Below, one piece after another: positions 27,647 through 36,546 of a DNA stretch of 64,000 bases. The stretch's first letter is position 1. Each line of letters starts with the position of its first letter. Both the position numbers and the translations under genes were made by a program. Below the pieces are notes generated by a model that saw only the letters and a program-made list of their open reading frames with translations, searched no databases and was not told the DNA's origin. Source of the DNA: Methanolinea sp. (GTDB lineage: Archaea; Halobacteriota; Methanomicrobia; Methanomicrobiales; Methanospirillaceae); contig JADFDO010000011.1 of assembly GCA_018262855.1 (NCBI GenBank), positions 1 through 64,000 on the forward strand. The letters run 5' to 3'.

Positions 27647-28879
27647 ATGGCTGAAAGGGGGGATATCGACCGGATACGGGAGCTCTTGCGACAGCATCAG
27701 AAAGGGCTCACCATCGAGGAGGTGGCCTCAAACCTCTCGATCAACCGGAGCACTGCCTCGAAATACTTAAACTCCCTGGTCATGTCAGGGTCGGCAACCA
27801 TCAGGAAACTCGGCCCCGCAAAACTCTTCTACCTGCGGGAATGCGTTCCCCTCCAGCAACTCCTTGACTGTACTTTTGACGGGGTCATTGTGCTCGATGC
27901 TGACCTTGTCGTCCAGGAGGTCAACGTAAATACCCTGGAATTTTTCGATGTTGATTCTGAACAGGTGAAGGGACAACCTGTCATGGAGACCCCCCTCCGG
28001 CCAGTGTTCGATAATGATACCATGCAGGTGCTCAACGACCTTGCCGATACCGGGGAGACCATCATGGAAGGGGATCTCACAAGAGATCATGAGACCTGGC
28101 ATATACAGAGGAAGATCATCCCAATCATTTTCCAGTCGGGAAGCCCCGGGTCGTGCATCATCTTCAGGCTGTCATCCCAGGGTGTTAAAACCGCCCCGGT
28201 TCTCTCTCCTGATCCCTCATATGTAAAAACCTGCAACCAGGTGTTCCAGATTAATACACTGTTCCGGAGGTTCTCCCAGAACCAGCTCTCCCGTGCTGCT
28301 GAGACGTTGAGAAAGGCAAGGGATTTCCCTGGTGAGCATGAAACCCGGGAATTCCTGCAGGAGGAGATGCTTATAATCGAGAACCTGCGGTTCCACTTGA
28401 ACCTTCTTGAAGAATACCTCGGCGAGGAAGTGAAAGCCCCCGACTGGTATCTGCTTGATGGTCTCCTCAGCCGGGCGACCAAGAACCGGAGCCTGGCCCA
28501 TATCAGGTTCTTTTCAGATATCAGGGGGATCGAGATCTTCACTGACAGGGATTGCGGCCGGATCTTTCCCACGCTTCTCGAGAACTCCATCGTGCATGGT
28601 AAAAAAGTCACCTCTATCAGGGTCACCGCAAGGGAGACCGGGGGAGATCTCCTGATAGTCTATACCGACGATGGGATAGGGATACCCGAACAGGCGAAAC
28701 CCACACTCTTCGAATGGGGCCATGGCATCCACAGGGCCCACTCCCTCTTCCTCTCGCGCCAGATGCTCGCGATCACCGATATCTCGATCAAGGAGAACGG
28801 CACTTACGGGAGAGGGGTAAGGTTTGAGATCCTCGTCCCCCAGGGCAGGTGGAGAGCCACAGAAAATAAACCAGCATGA
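27647..28879 (+). CDS. HTH-PAS-HATPase regulator with replaced phospho-acceptor histidine
   Basis: This 410-residue protein has an N-terminal winged-helix domain (~8-62: LTIEEVASNLSINRSTASKYL), a PAS domain (~66-178) and a histidine-kinase-like half. In the H-box position (206-214) it reads FRRFSQNQL, where the kinase at 39055 has TRHDINNQL, so the histidine is Arg208. The ATPase part keeps LLENSIVHG (N box, ~311) and DDGIGIP (341-347). It may be a one-component DNA-binding regulator with an ATP-binding pseudokinase module. ATG 27647 leaves the upstream inverted repeat outside the gene. Confidence 0.8.
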   Translation: MAERGDIDRIRELLRQHQKGLTIEEVASNLSINRSTASKYLNSLVMSGSATIRKLGPAKLFYLRECVPLQQLLDCTFDGVIVLDADLVVQEVNVNTLEFFDVDSEQVKGQPVMETPLRPVFDNDTMQVLNDLADTGETIMEGDLTRDHETWHIQRKIIPIIFQSGSPGSCIIFRLSSQGVKTAPVLSPDPSYVKTCNQVFQINTLFRRFSQNQLSRAAETLRKARDFPGEHETREFLQEEMLIIENLRFHLNLLEEYLGEEVKAPDWYLLDGLLSRATKNRSLAHIRFFSDIRGIEIFTDRDCGRIFPTLLENSIVHGKKVTSIRVTARETGGDLLIVYTDDGIGIPEQAKPTLFEWGHGIHRAHSLFLSRQMLAITDISIKENGTYGRGVRFEILVPQGRWRATENKPA

Positions 28880-28907
28880 TTCCTCAGTCTCGCTCGATAT
28901 ATGCACA

Positions 28908-28999
28908 ATGAACATGGCGAGGCCATTTTCATGAAAAAACTACATAATTCACTTCGAAGTTCATGCATACAAAATGAACATCGCGGATGCGATTTTCAT
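28908..28999. repeat. Hairpin-repeat pair with 66 bp period
   Basis: ATGAACATGGC-GAG-GCCATTTTCAT (28908-28932) is an 11 bp stem with one mismatch. A second unit, ATGAACATCGC...GCGATTTTCAT, starts at 28974, 66 bp later, each followed by an A-rich stretch. The pair occupies the gap between the HTH-PAS gene and convergent cheR. It is the same family as the arrays at 10431 and 54109. Confidence 0.7.
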
Positions 29000-29016
29000 A
29001 GCAAAAAATTGAGTGA

Positions 29017-29823
29017 TTACTGTTCCTTTTCATCCTTCCGGATGAAGATCTTCTGGAGCGGTTTGAACGAAGCAAAATAACCCTCGAGTTCACGGCCAAG
29101 GAACTCTGACATTCCCATGACGTAATATCCTCCCGGACTCAGGCCCTGGTAGAACATCTTTGCAAGGTCATTCTTCTGCTTGTCAGAGAAGTAGATAGTC
29201 ACGTTCCGGCACGAGATGATGTCAAGGTACCGGGCGATCGGGACTCCGGACATGAGATCGTGGTGCTGGAACTTGACCTTCTCCTTGATATGAGGTTTCA
29301 CTTCATATCGACCGTCGTCCAGTAATTTGAAATGGCGTCGCAACTGGCTCTCGGTCACAAACTCGAGGGCAGATTTCTCGTAAATCCCTTCCTTTGCCCT
29401 TTTGAGGATCACCTCATCGATGTCCGTTGCAATGATACTCCAGTCCACATCCTTCATGATGGTCGTCATGTCATGGAGTATGATGGCATAGGAATAGGGC
29501 TCCTCGCCCGAGGAACACCCGGCACTCCAGAGACGGAGTCTCTTCTTCTGCCGGAGAATCGGCTGGAATATCTCGGCCCGGACCGTTTCAAACACCGGGA
29601 GATCCCTGAAGAACTTGGTCACGTTGATGGTGAGTGCATTCTTCAGCAATTCATGCTCGTCCTTGTTCTGGAGAAGAAAATCCTGGTATTCCTTGTAAGT
29701 CTTGATATGCCGGGCATTCATCCTCGATGCAAGGCGGCGCTTGATATAATCTTCCTTGTAACTGGTGCACTGGACATTCAACAGTCGCTGGATGGTCTGG
29801 AGGAGGGCCTGAAATTCGTCCAT
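29017..29823 (-). CDS. cheR: Chemoreceptor methyltransferase CheR
   Basis: This 268-residue enzyme methylates glutamates of chemoreceptors with SAM. The N-terminal helical domain (~1-75) has YIKRRLASRMNARHIKTYKEY. The SAM-binding domain (~95-265) has LRLWSAGCSSGEEPYSYAIIL, IIATDIDEVILKRAKEGIY, FQHHDLM and DIISCRNVTIYFSD. It is 14 bp downstream of the second CheW gene, so receptor 30343, CheW and CheR appear to form one transcription unit. Confidence 0.95.
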   Translation of the reverse strand: MDEFQALLQTIQRLLNVQCTSYKEDYIKRRLASRMNARHIKTYKEYQDFLLQNKDEHELLKNALTINVTKFFRDLPVFETVRAEIFQPILRQKKRLRLWSAGCSSGEEPYSYAIILHDMTTIMKDVDWSIIATDIDEVILKRAKEGIYEKSALEFVTESQLRRHFKLLDDGRYEVKPHIKEKVKFQHHDLMSGVPIARYLDIISCRNVTIYFSDKQKNDLAKMFYQGLSPGGYYVMGMSEFLGRELEGYFASFKPLQKIFIRKDEKEQ

Positions 29824-29837
29824 AAATCCCCATGATC

Positions 29838-30323
29838 TCAGCGAGAGGCTTTTTCGAAGAGATCTGCTATGAGCTTGTCAATATCAAGATATAAAACGAG
29901 CCTTTGGGATACTGTGGTGCCATCCTTTCCCTCATGGCTGTCCTGGATCCGGATGACGCCCTTGATGAACGTTTTCTTCGCAGTGTTGCCGTCATTGAGA
30001 GAATATTCGATATCCTCTTCATCGACATCGAGCACGCTGTAGACCTCGTCCACCATCATGCCTATATTATCTCCCCGTGCAGCCTGAGGTACAAAAATAA
30101 TGAAATTTTCGGATGCAGACTTCTCACCCAGTCCGGTGATTCCAATCAGTTCGTCGATCGCGATGATGGTGGTGATCTCGCCCCTGATATTCGTCATCCC
30201 AGCAATATATCCCGGGGTTCTTGGAATCGGCGTGATGGGGAGTGATTCTACGATCTCCCGGGTGAAATGGATATCCATGGCATAATAATTTCCACCCAGC
30301 TTGAACTCCAGGACTTTTGTCAT
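29838..30323 (-). CDS. cheW: Chemotaxis coupling protein CheW (second copy)
   Basis: This 161-residue protein consists only of a CheW domain: VLEFKLGGNYYAMDIHFTREIVE, PRTPGYIAGMTNIRGEITTIIAI and IGMMVDEVYSVLDV. It sits between the soluble chemoreceptor and CheR. Having a separate CheW for each receptor suggests two signalling arrays or dedicated coupling. I prefer ATG 30323 to 30332 because the CheW fold begins at TKVLEF. Confidence 0.92.
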   Translation of the reverse strand: MTKVLEFKLGGNYYAMDIHFTREIVESLPITPIPRTPGYIAGMTNIRGEITTIIAIDELIGITGLGEKSASENFIIFVPQAARGDNIGMMVDEVYSVLDVDEEDIEYSLNDGNTAKKTFIKGVIRIQDSHEGKDGTTVSQRLVLYLDIDKLIADLFEKASR

Positions 30324-30342
30324 GCTCTGCAACCCCGAAATC

Positions 30343-31923
30343 TCATGATTTCAGTTTGAAAGCGCCCATGATCTCACGGCAATGCCCCATCTTCTGCCGT
30401 ATCTCGTTCGTGGCACTCGCGATCTGTTGGATTGAAGCACTGCTCTCTTCCGCGAGTGCAGCGAGGTGCTCGGTGTTTCGCTCATTCTTGACGATGGTGT
30501 CGTGGATGAATTCAACGTTATTCATCACGTTGCCGGTCGCAGCCGCCTGGTTCTCGGTCTCCTTCGAGATAGAGGAGACACTCTCGGCGGTTGTCCGGAT
30601 GCCGGCAGCCATCTGGTTCAGTGCTTCAATGGTGATCTCCACGCTCTTGATACCGGTGACGATCTCATCGTAGGCCTTTTTCATCGAATTGACGGTGTTC
30701 CCGCTGGAGTTGGAGATATCACGGATCACATTATCGATATTCTTGGTGGCATTCTTGGATCCCCCTGCAAGGTTCCGAACCTCTCCGGCGACCACTGCAA
30801 AGCCTCTCCCGGCCTCCCCCGCCCTGGCAGCCTCGATTGCAGCGTTGAGTGCAAGGAGGTTTGTCTGGTTGGCGAGATCGGTGATGACCTTGACGATATT
30901 GCTGATCTCCTGGCTCTTCTTATCGAGCGTGACCATCTCGTCCATGGCTCTCCGTGAAAGGTCCTGCACCACATTCATCTTTTCTGTGGCATCTTTCCCG
31001 AGCTTCCGGGCTTCCTCTTCGGCAGTAAGGACTTTCTTTGAGGTCTGGGCCATGTCCTGGGATGCATGTGCGATCTTCTCGACAGCCCTGGCCAGTTCCG
31101 AAACTTCCCTGCTTACCTGGTCCAGCTGCTGGAGCTGGTTCTTGGCATCATCTGACGTCTTCTGGGCTGTGGTGGCAACCGTCTGGGAGGCTCTCGCGAC
31201 TTCATCGGTGCCTGTCAGGATATCCCCCATCGCCATATCGAGGTCTGCCACTACCTTAAGCGTCTCGGAGATCAGTTCAGTGAGCTTGTCAATGCTCTGG
31301 TTCAGGTCCTGTTTTACTTTCCCGAGGGGATCCTGCTCGAACACCGTGGCTTTTCTTGTCAGATCCCCACGTGAGATATTCGCAAGTATCTCGCCGATCT
31401 CCGAGACACTTCGCTGGAGACGGTCCTCGAGGGTCCTCCGCTCGGTGATGTTGTTGTAGATCACAAAGAGGGTCTTGACATCGCCCTGCTCATCGAAGAT
31501 GGGTATTCCATACTGCTCGAGGATCTTGACACCTGACGGCATATCGACCTTGACCTCGCCATAGCTGCGCTTCTTTTCGGTGAATGCAACTTTGAGCCCC
31601 TGGCCTTTTTGCTCGAGGATCTTGAAGCTCTTGGCGTTCATCTTCCGGAGCGATGCCCTGTCTATCCCCGAGAGATCGGCATACGCCTGGTTTGCGGTGA
31701 GAATATTCCAGTTCTTGTCAAAGATAAGGATCGGGAGAGGATTTTCCGTGAATACGATCTGGTTCCGGATGCGGAGGCTTTCTGTTGTCTTTAACAGCGA
31801 GTTGAGAGCCTCTGCATACTCACGGCATCCGGAGTCCACCTTCTCGAGATCAAGAGCTACCTGAAAGGACGTTCCCTTCTTGATTGCTTCCTGAACGTCC
31901 GCGAGAGTACCTTTTTTCACCAT
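30343..31923 (-). CDS. Soluble PAS-containing methyl-accepting chemotaxis protein
   Basis: This 526-residue protein has no membrane helix. A PAS domain lies at ~50-165 (NPLPILIFDKNWNILTANQAYADLSGI), then a HAMP-like helical pair, then the signalling coil with [28 protein letters not shown]. The C-terminus ends in a short coil without a CheR-tether pentapeptide. The first ~45 residues look like another small helical sensor segment. It probably senses an intracellular cue such as redox state. It leads the MCP-cheW-cheR set. Confidence 0.92.
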   Translation of the reverse strand: MVKKGTLADVQEAIKKGTSFQVALDLEKVDSGCREYAEALNSLLKTTESLRIRNQIVFTENPLPILIFDKNWNILTANQAYADLSGIDRASLRKMNAKSFKILEQKGQGLKVAFTEKKRSYGEVKVDMPSGVKILEQYGIPIFDEQGDVKTLFVIYNNITERRTLEDRLQRSVSEIGEILANISRGDLTRKATVFEQDPLGKVKQDLNQSIDKLTELISETLKVVADLDMAMGDILTGTDEVARASQTVATTAQKTSDDAKNQLQQLDQVSREVSELARAVEKIAHASQDMAQTSKKVLTAEEEARKLGKDATEKMNVVQDLSRRAMDEMVTLDKKSQEISNIVKVITDLANQTNLLALNAAIEAARAGEAGRGFAVVAGEVRNLAGGSKNATKNIDNVIRDISNSSGNTVNSMKKAYDEIVTGIKSVEITIEALNQMAAGIRTTAESVSSISKETENQAAATGNVMNNVEFIHDTIVKNERNTEHLAALAEESSASIQQIASATNEIRQKMGHCREIMGAFKLKS

Positions 31924-32138
31924 GCCACCTCTGGTAAAGATACTGTCTCCCAGGTTCTATATTAAATGATTGCTACTAATAACCAGATTTGAGTAACATA
32001 ACTAATCAGTAAGGTGCCCGAGACCATCCAAGGGAAAGAATCGATCCATATCCCGGTCGGCCGGAACCATATGGGAATCATTTCCTGACCGGTATCTCAT
32101 ACAAATTCTCAAATAATGCCCGGAGTAACAGTATACTG

Positions 32139-32768
32139 ATGAAAACCTCGGCCCGGGAAGACCTGCTTGAAGCGCTCTGCATACTGTCCCGTACAAAACC
32201 AGAGCCCCCCACCATCTCGGACCTCTCGGACCATCTCTCCAGGACTCCTGAAGAGATCCGGGGGCACTTGAGCACCATGCAGGACCAGGGTGATCTTCGC
32301 CTCCTGTCTGGCGACCGGGTCGAGCTTACTCCGGAGGGATCACGTATCGGCAACCAGGTCGCAAAGAAGCACCAGGTGCTCGAATGCTTTCTCTCGGATA
32401 TCCTCGGGATGGACCGGGGGACTGCATCTGAGGAGGCATGCATCCTCGAGCATGATATCTCGGATGAAGCGCTTGACCGGCTCGACAGGTACATGTCCCG
32501 GCCCGGGAAGAGATGGCGCCGGGGGAAGCATGAAAAGTCATCTCTCCCCACACTCCTGGACTACCCCGCTGGCAGCGACCTTAAAGTGAGTTCCGTGAAA
32601 TGCCCTGGGGGGTGCCAGCGGCTTTTCGACATGGGAATCGTTCCAGGGGAGCAGGTACGCCTTGTCACTACCCTTGATAACAAGGCCATGGTCATCCACG
32701 TCAAGGGATTTGATATTGCCATCTCGCCCGAGATCGCATCGTGCATCTTCGTGGAGAGGGCGGAATGA
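32139..32768 (+). CDS. DtxR-family metal-dependent regulator with FeoA domain
   Basis: This 209-residue protein has a winged-helix domain (~5-65: PTISDLSDHLSRTPEEIRGHLSTMQDQGDLRLL), a DtxR dimerisation segment (~70-120: GNQVAKKHQVLECFLSDILG, ACILEHDISDEALDRLDRYM) and a C-terminal FeoA/SH3-like domain (~145-207). Such proteins repress iron uptake genes when Fe(II) is bound. Its stop overlaps the feoB start (ATGA), so it probably controls its own operon. No clear operator was identified in 31924-32138. Confidence 0.88.
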   Translation: MKTSAREDLLEALCILSRTKPEPPTISDLSDHLSRTPEEIRGHLSTMQDQGDLRLLSGDRVELTPEGSRIGNQVAKKHQVLECFLSDILGMDRGTASEEACILEHDISDEALDRLDRYMSRPGKRWRRGKHEKSSLPTLLDYPAGSDLKVSSVKCPGGCQRLFDMGIVPGEQVRLVTTLDNKAMVIHVKGFDIAISPEIASCIFVERAE

Positions 32769-34615
32769 GGCTTGGCCTTGTGGGAAATCCCAACGTGGGA
32801 AAGTCACTTATTTTCCACCAGCTGACCGGCATCGGGGTTGAGGTAAGCAACTACCCGGGGACCACCGTTGACCTGATGAAGGGAAACCTCTGCTTCAAGC
32901 ACGAAAAGCTTGAACTCGTGGATCTCCCCGGCATCTATTCCCTGGAAGGCAACTCTCCTGAGGAGGTGATGGTCCGGACCTTTATCCAGGAGAAGGAGGC
33001 TGAAGTCCTGATTGCCGTCCTGGATGCCACGCACCTGGAACGGAACCTCTACCTCTTCCTGCAACTCGCTGAATTTGGAAAACCGTTGATCGCAGTCCTG
33101 AATATCATGGACGAGGCGGCGAAACAGGGTATCGAGATCGATACCGCGAAGCTCTCATCGATCCTTGGTGTTGAGGTGATCCCTGTCGCAGCTGTCACTG
33201 GCATGAATGTGGCGGAGATCATCCCTGCAGCACTCTTCCGGGCCAGGATTCCCGCGGTCCAGGTCCCGTACGACCATCACATCGAGGCGGCGATCAGAAG
33301 CATCCAGTCAGTCCATCCCGCAACACGGCTCCAGGCACTCCAGGCGCTCCAGGGTATCGGGACAGATCCAGAGACAAATTCGCTCGTGGAAGCCCTCGGA
33401 CCGGAGATCGAGGAGATGCACCGGATGACAATAGTCCAGATCATCGCAGGAAACCGGCATCACCGGGCAGAGGCAATCGCCGATTTAGTCAGTTCCGACC
33501 GGGGGGATGCACACCCCGACTCGCTCGACTCGCTCCTCACATCCCGCAGGTCAGGGCCTATCATTCTCGTGGCCATCCTCCTCTCCATCCTTGTCTCCGT
33601 CTTCCTGATCGGATCATTCATCGAGGAGTTCCTGGTGGGAGTCTTTGAGATGCTGGTCATCTCCCCGTTTTCTGCGCTCCCCCTTGATCCGCTCTTCCGG
33701 CAACTCGGGCTCTCTCTCCTTCTGGCTCTCCAGGCAGGGCTTGGGATCGCACTCCCGTTCATATTCACGTTTTACTTTTTCATCTCGATCCTCGAGGATT
33801 CAGGGTACCTCACCCGGGCAGCGTTTCTCGCGGACCGGGCGATGCACCGCCTCGGGATGCACGGGCAGGGGCTGGTACCTCTTATCCTCGGATTCGGGTG
33901 CAATGTGCCGGCCATCATGGGAATTCGCCTGCTCCGGACCCGGAGGGAACGGGTTATTGCATCGTTCCTGGTGAGCATGGTCCCCTGCTCGGCGAGGACG
34001 GTGATTGTTGCAGGGATCGTCGCCGTATTCATCGGGTTGCCGGCCGCACTCAGTATCTACGCAATCACCCTCGGGCTCGTCATCCTGACGGGGCTTGTGC
34101 TCTCCCGGATCACGCCTGGCGAACAGTACGGCATGATCCTTGAACTCGCCCCACTCAGGGTCCCCCGGATCGGGAATATCCTCTCGAAATCGTGGTACCG
34201 GATACGGGAGTTCCTCTTCATTGCAATGCCACTCCTGATCCTTGCAAGTCTCGTCCTCGGACTTCTCCAGTATGCCGGGTTCTTCTCCCTCTTTCAGCAG
34301 TGGATAACCCCGTGGTCCGAGGCTGTCCTCGGGCTTCCGGGATATGCCACCACGGCACTTCTGTTCGGGATACTCAGAAAGGAGATGGCGCTCGAAACCC
34401 TCGTGATCCTGGCCGGGACTGCCGATCTCCCTTCGGTCATGTCGCTCGCCCAGATCTATATCTTTGCCGTGGTGAGCGTGCTCTTTATCCCCTGCATCTC
34501 CACAATCGGGGTACTTGCGAAGGTTGTAGGGGCGCGAATCACGCTCCTCGTCTCCCTGTATACCCTGATTCTCGGTCTTCTCATCGGAGCGATTATAAAC
34601 CTAGTTATTGTATGA
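32765..34615 (+). CDS. feoB: Ferrous iron transporter FeoB
   Basis: This 616-residue Fe(II) permease has an N-terminal G domain with GNPNVGKS (7-14), NYPGTTVD, DLPGIYSLEG and NIMD. A helical insert follows, then about eight membrane segments with GFGCNVPAIMGIRLLRTRRERVIASFLVSMVPCSART and GILRKEMALE. No separate feoA gene lies beside it; a FeoA-like domain is in the upstream regulator. ATG 32765 was chosen because the G1 motif then sits at the N-terminus. Confidence 0.95.
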   Translation: MRLGLVGNPNVGKSLIFHQLTGIGVEVSNYPGTTVDLMKGNLCFKHEKLELVDLPGIYSLEGNSPEEVMVRTFIQEKEAEVLIAVLDATHLERNLYLFLQLAEFGKPLIAVLNIMDEAAKQGIEIDTAKLSSILGVEVIPVAAVTGMNVAEIIPAALFRARIPAVQVPYDHHIEAAIRSIQSVHPATRLQALQALQGIGTDPETNSLVEALGPEIEEMHRMTIVQIIAGNRHHRAEAIADLVSSDRGDAHPDSLDSLLTSRRSGPIILVAILLSILVSVFLIGSFIEEFLVGVFEMLVISPFSALPLDPLFRQLGLSLLLALQAGLGIALPFIFTFYFFISILEDSGYLTRAAFLADRAMHRLGMHGQGLVPLILGFGCNVPAIMGIRLLRTRRERVIASFLVSMVPCSARTVIVAGIVAVFIGLPAALSIYAITLGLVILTGLVLSRITPGEQYGMILELAPLRVPRIGNILSKSWYRIREFLFIAMPLLILASLVLGLLQYAGFFSLFQQWITPWSEAVLGLPGYATTALLFGILRKEMALETLVILAGTADLPSVMSLAQIYIFAVVSVLFIPCISTIGVLAKVVGARITLLVSLYTLILGLLIGAIINLVIV

Positions 34616-34625
34616 TAATCAACAG

Positions 34626-35333
34626 ATGTACTCGTATGTGACGGGGATCAGCCTCATCGACGAGGTGAAGGAAGGGATTCCCCCGGGGAGCAATGTACTC
34701 ATTCTTGCCCCGTCCATGAGCAGCGGTGAACAACTCGGGTATGCACTCAGCCGACCGCGTCCCGGTGAATATGCCTTAATTCTCACAACCGTCAAGCGTT
34801 CCGTCGAACTGCTGGACTATTTTTCCCACGAAGAGTTTGATAGGAATCGGATCGGCATTATTGACTCGGTGACCAAGCTCTCGACCCCGGATATCGCAGA
34901 CAATACCCAGATAAAATTCGTATCAAGCCCGAGCGATCTGACGGGGATAGGGATAAAATTTTCATCGGTCGTCGAGAGTGTCTTCAACGGGGAATTCTCA
35001 GATGCCGAGGACGCACTCTTCCCTCCGCCGATCCGTTTTTACATCGATTCCCTTACCACCCTTCTCATGTACAGGAAACTGGAGGTCCTGTACCAGTTCC
35101 TCCATGTAATCACGGCCAAATTGAAAAAGATGGAGGCTGTGGGTATTTATATCTTGAACAACGAGTCCTTTGACGAGAGAACGCTGGCGCTGATGAAACA
35201 GCTGATGAACGTGGTGATCGAGGTGAAAGCGGAACAACATGGCGAGTTCCTCAGGGTCAGGGGAGTGATCGGGGTATCTCAGGAATGGATGCCTTTCCGT
35301 ATTCACCAGGGCCAGCTGGAGTTGATCTCATGA
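34626..35333 (+). CDS. RecA/KaiC-like protein with lost Walker A lysine
   Basis: This 235-residue protein has the RecA/RAD55 layout: VTGISLIDEVKEGIPPGSNVLILAPS followed by SSGEQLG (32-38), where an active P-loop would have GK(S/T). A Walker B-like strand, FYIDSLTTLLMYRK, is kept. Loss of the P-loop lysine suggests it does not hydrolyse ATP. It follows feoB by 10 bp and overlaps the next gene by four bases. ATG 34626 was chosen over a TTG that overlaps feoB. The function is unknown; a partner of the downstream GTPase fusion is inferred. Confidence 0.75.
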   Translation: MYSYVTGISLIDEVKEGIPPGSNVLILAPSMSSGEQLGYALSRPRPGEYALILTTVKRSVELLDYFSHEEFDRNRIGIIDSVTKLSTPDIADNTQIKFVSSPSDLTGIGIKFSSVVESVFNGEFSDAEDALFPPPIRFYIDSLTTLLMYRKLEVLYQFLHVITAKLKKMEAVGIYILNNESFDERTLALMKQLMNVVIEVKAEQHGEFLRVRGVIGVSQEWMPFRIHQGQLELIS

Positions 35334-36493
35334 TCCGGACAGGGATTACTGGCCTTGACGAGATGCTGGGTTCCGGAATACCCCGGGGTTCCCGCGTGGT
35401 CTTCTCGCTGGACCCTGGTGTCGAAGGCAGGCTCTTCATGTTCAGGACCATCGAGACAGCCCTCACTGAGCAGAAGAAGGTCCTCATCATCTCACCACAT
35501 TCCACGGGGATGGCATTCTGTTCGGAATGCTCGAGCCATGACAAGCTTGTCAACCACGTCAATGACGGGAGCGTGGTCATCCTCGACAGCAGGACCCGTG
35601 AAACCATTAATCTCAGCGAGAAAAAGCTCCAGTCACGAAAAAGGGCCTGGAAAACCCTTATTCAGGAGACCATCAACTCGAACTCGATCGACGTGGTGTT
35701 TGTGTACTTCGATCTCCTCTACGAAGACCTCGGCCTCGATGGGGCGCTGAATGTCCTGCCGGCCGCTGGCGAAAAAGGGAAGATCACCACTATTATTGAA
35801 CACCTGAACCTTGAGGGAGACAGCCTCATTGCACGGTTTGTATCCGAGAGGCGGTTTGACCTTATCATCTCGGTGCATTCCGCGTTTACCCTTGTCCCGT
35901 TCTTCAATTTCTTTACCCTCGAGTACATATCATGGTCACAGATACCCAGGAGATCTGTTCCCTATTCAACCGGGACGAAGAGTATCAGCCTCTATATCCC
36001 GAAGATCATCATCATGGGCCCTGCATCGTCAGGGAAATCGACCTTTGTCTCCAATGCCTCGGAACGCGGGCTCTCTGTTGACCGTGGGGATTCTGACGGC
36101 TTCCGCACCACGGTCGCAATGGACCTCGGGTGGCTCCATTTCCGCGGGTTTGACATTACCATCTTCGGCACTCCCGGCCAGCCGAGGTTTGACCCGATCC
36201 TCCCCCAGCTGGTCAGGAACGCCATGGGGATCATCCTCGTAATCGACGCAACAAAACCCGATACCCTCGCGAGGGCGCGGGAGCTCCTGATGCTTCCATC
36301 TGCATCCAAGCTTCCCCTCGTAGTCGCAGTCAATAAAACGGATCTCCCCCACCTGATGGACGAGGTGATGGTACGGGAGTCGCTCAGGCTCCGGGACGAT
36401 GTTCCTGTCTTCTTTATCAGCTCGCTCAAGCGGTCCGATGTCCATTTCGTGATCGAGACGATGGTGGACAGGATAACACGCCACCCCTACTGA
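35330..36493 (+). CDS. Fusion of a degenerate RecA/KaiC-like domain and a Ras-like GTPase
   Basis: This 387-residue protein has an N-terminal RecA-like domain (~1-215: TGITGLDEMLGSGIPRGSRVV, then PGVEGRL with no P-loop lysine at 29-35). A small GTPase domain (~225-385) keeps G1 GPASSGKST (230-238), G3 GTPGQ (280-284) and G4 NKTD (335-338). G3 with Gln resembles active Ras/Arf-type switches. It is translationally coupled to the preceding RecA-like gene. The pair could form a GTP-controlled switch, but its output is unknown. Confidence 0.8.
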   Translation: MIRTGITGLDEMLGSGIPRGSRVVFSLDPGVEGRLFMFRTIETALTEQKKVLIISPHSTGMAFCSECSSHDKLVNHVNDGSVVILDSRTRETINLSEKKLQSRKRAWKTLIQETINSNSIDVVFVYFDLLYEDLGLDGALNVLPAAGEKGKITTIIEHLNLEGDSLIARFVSERRFDLIISVHSAFTLVPFFNFFTLEYISWSQIPRRSVPYSTGTKSISLYIPKIIIMGPASSGKSTFVSNASERGLSVDRGDSDGFRTTVAMDLGWLHFRGFDITIFGTPGQPRFDPILPQLVRNAMGIILVIDATKPDTLARARELLMLPSASKLPLVVAVNKTDLPHLMDEVMVRESLRLRDDVPVFFISSLKRSDVHFVIETMVDRITRHPY

Positions 36494-36546
36494 TCAGGCA
36501 ATGAATCATTGAGGATATGAGGATCCCGGAACAAGAAGGAGTCTGA

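Noticed and set aside
31981-32138. DtxR operator before the iron operon
   Set aside because: The sequence is AT-rich with weak partial symmetry; no convincing inverted repeat.
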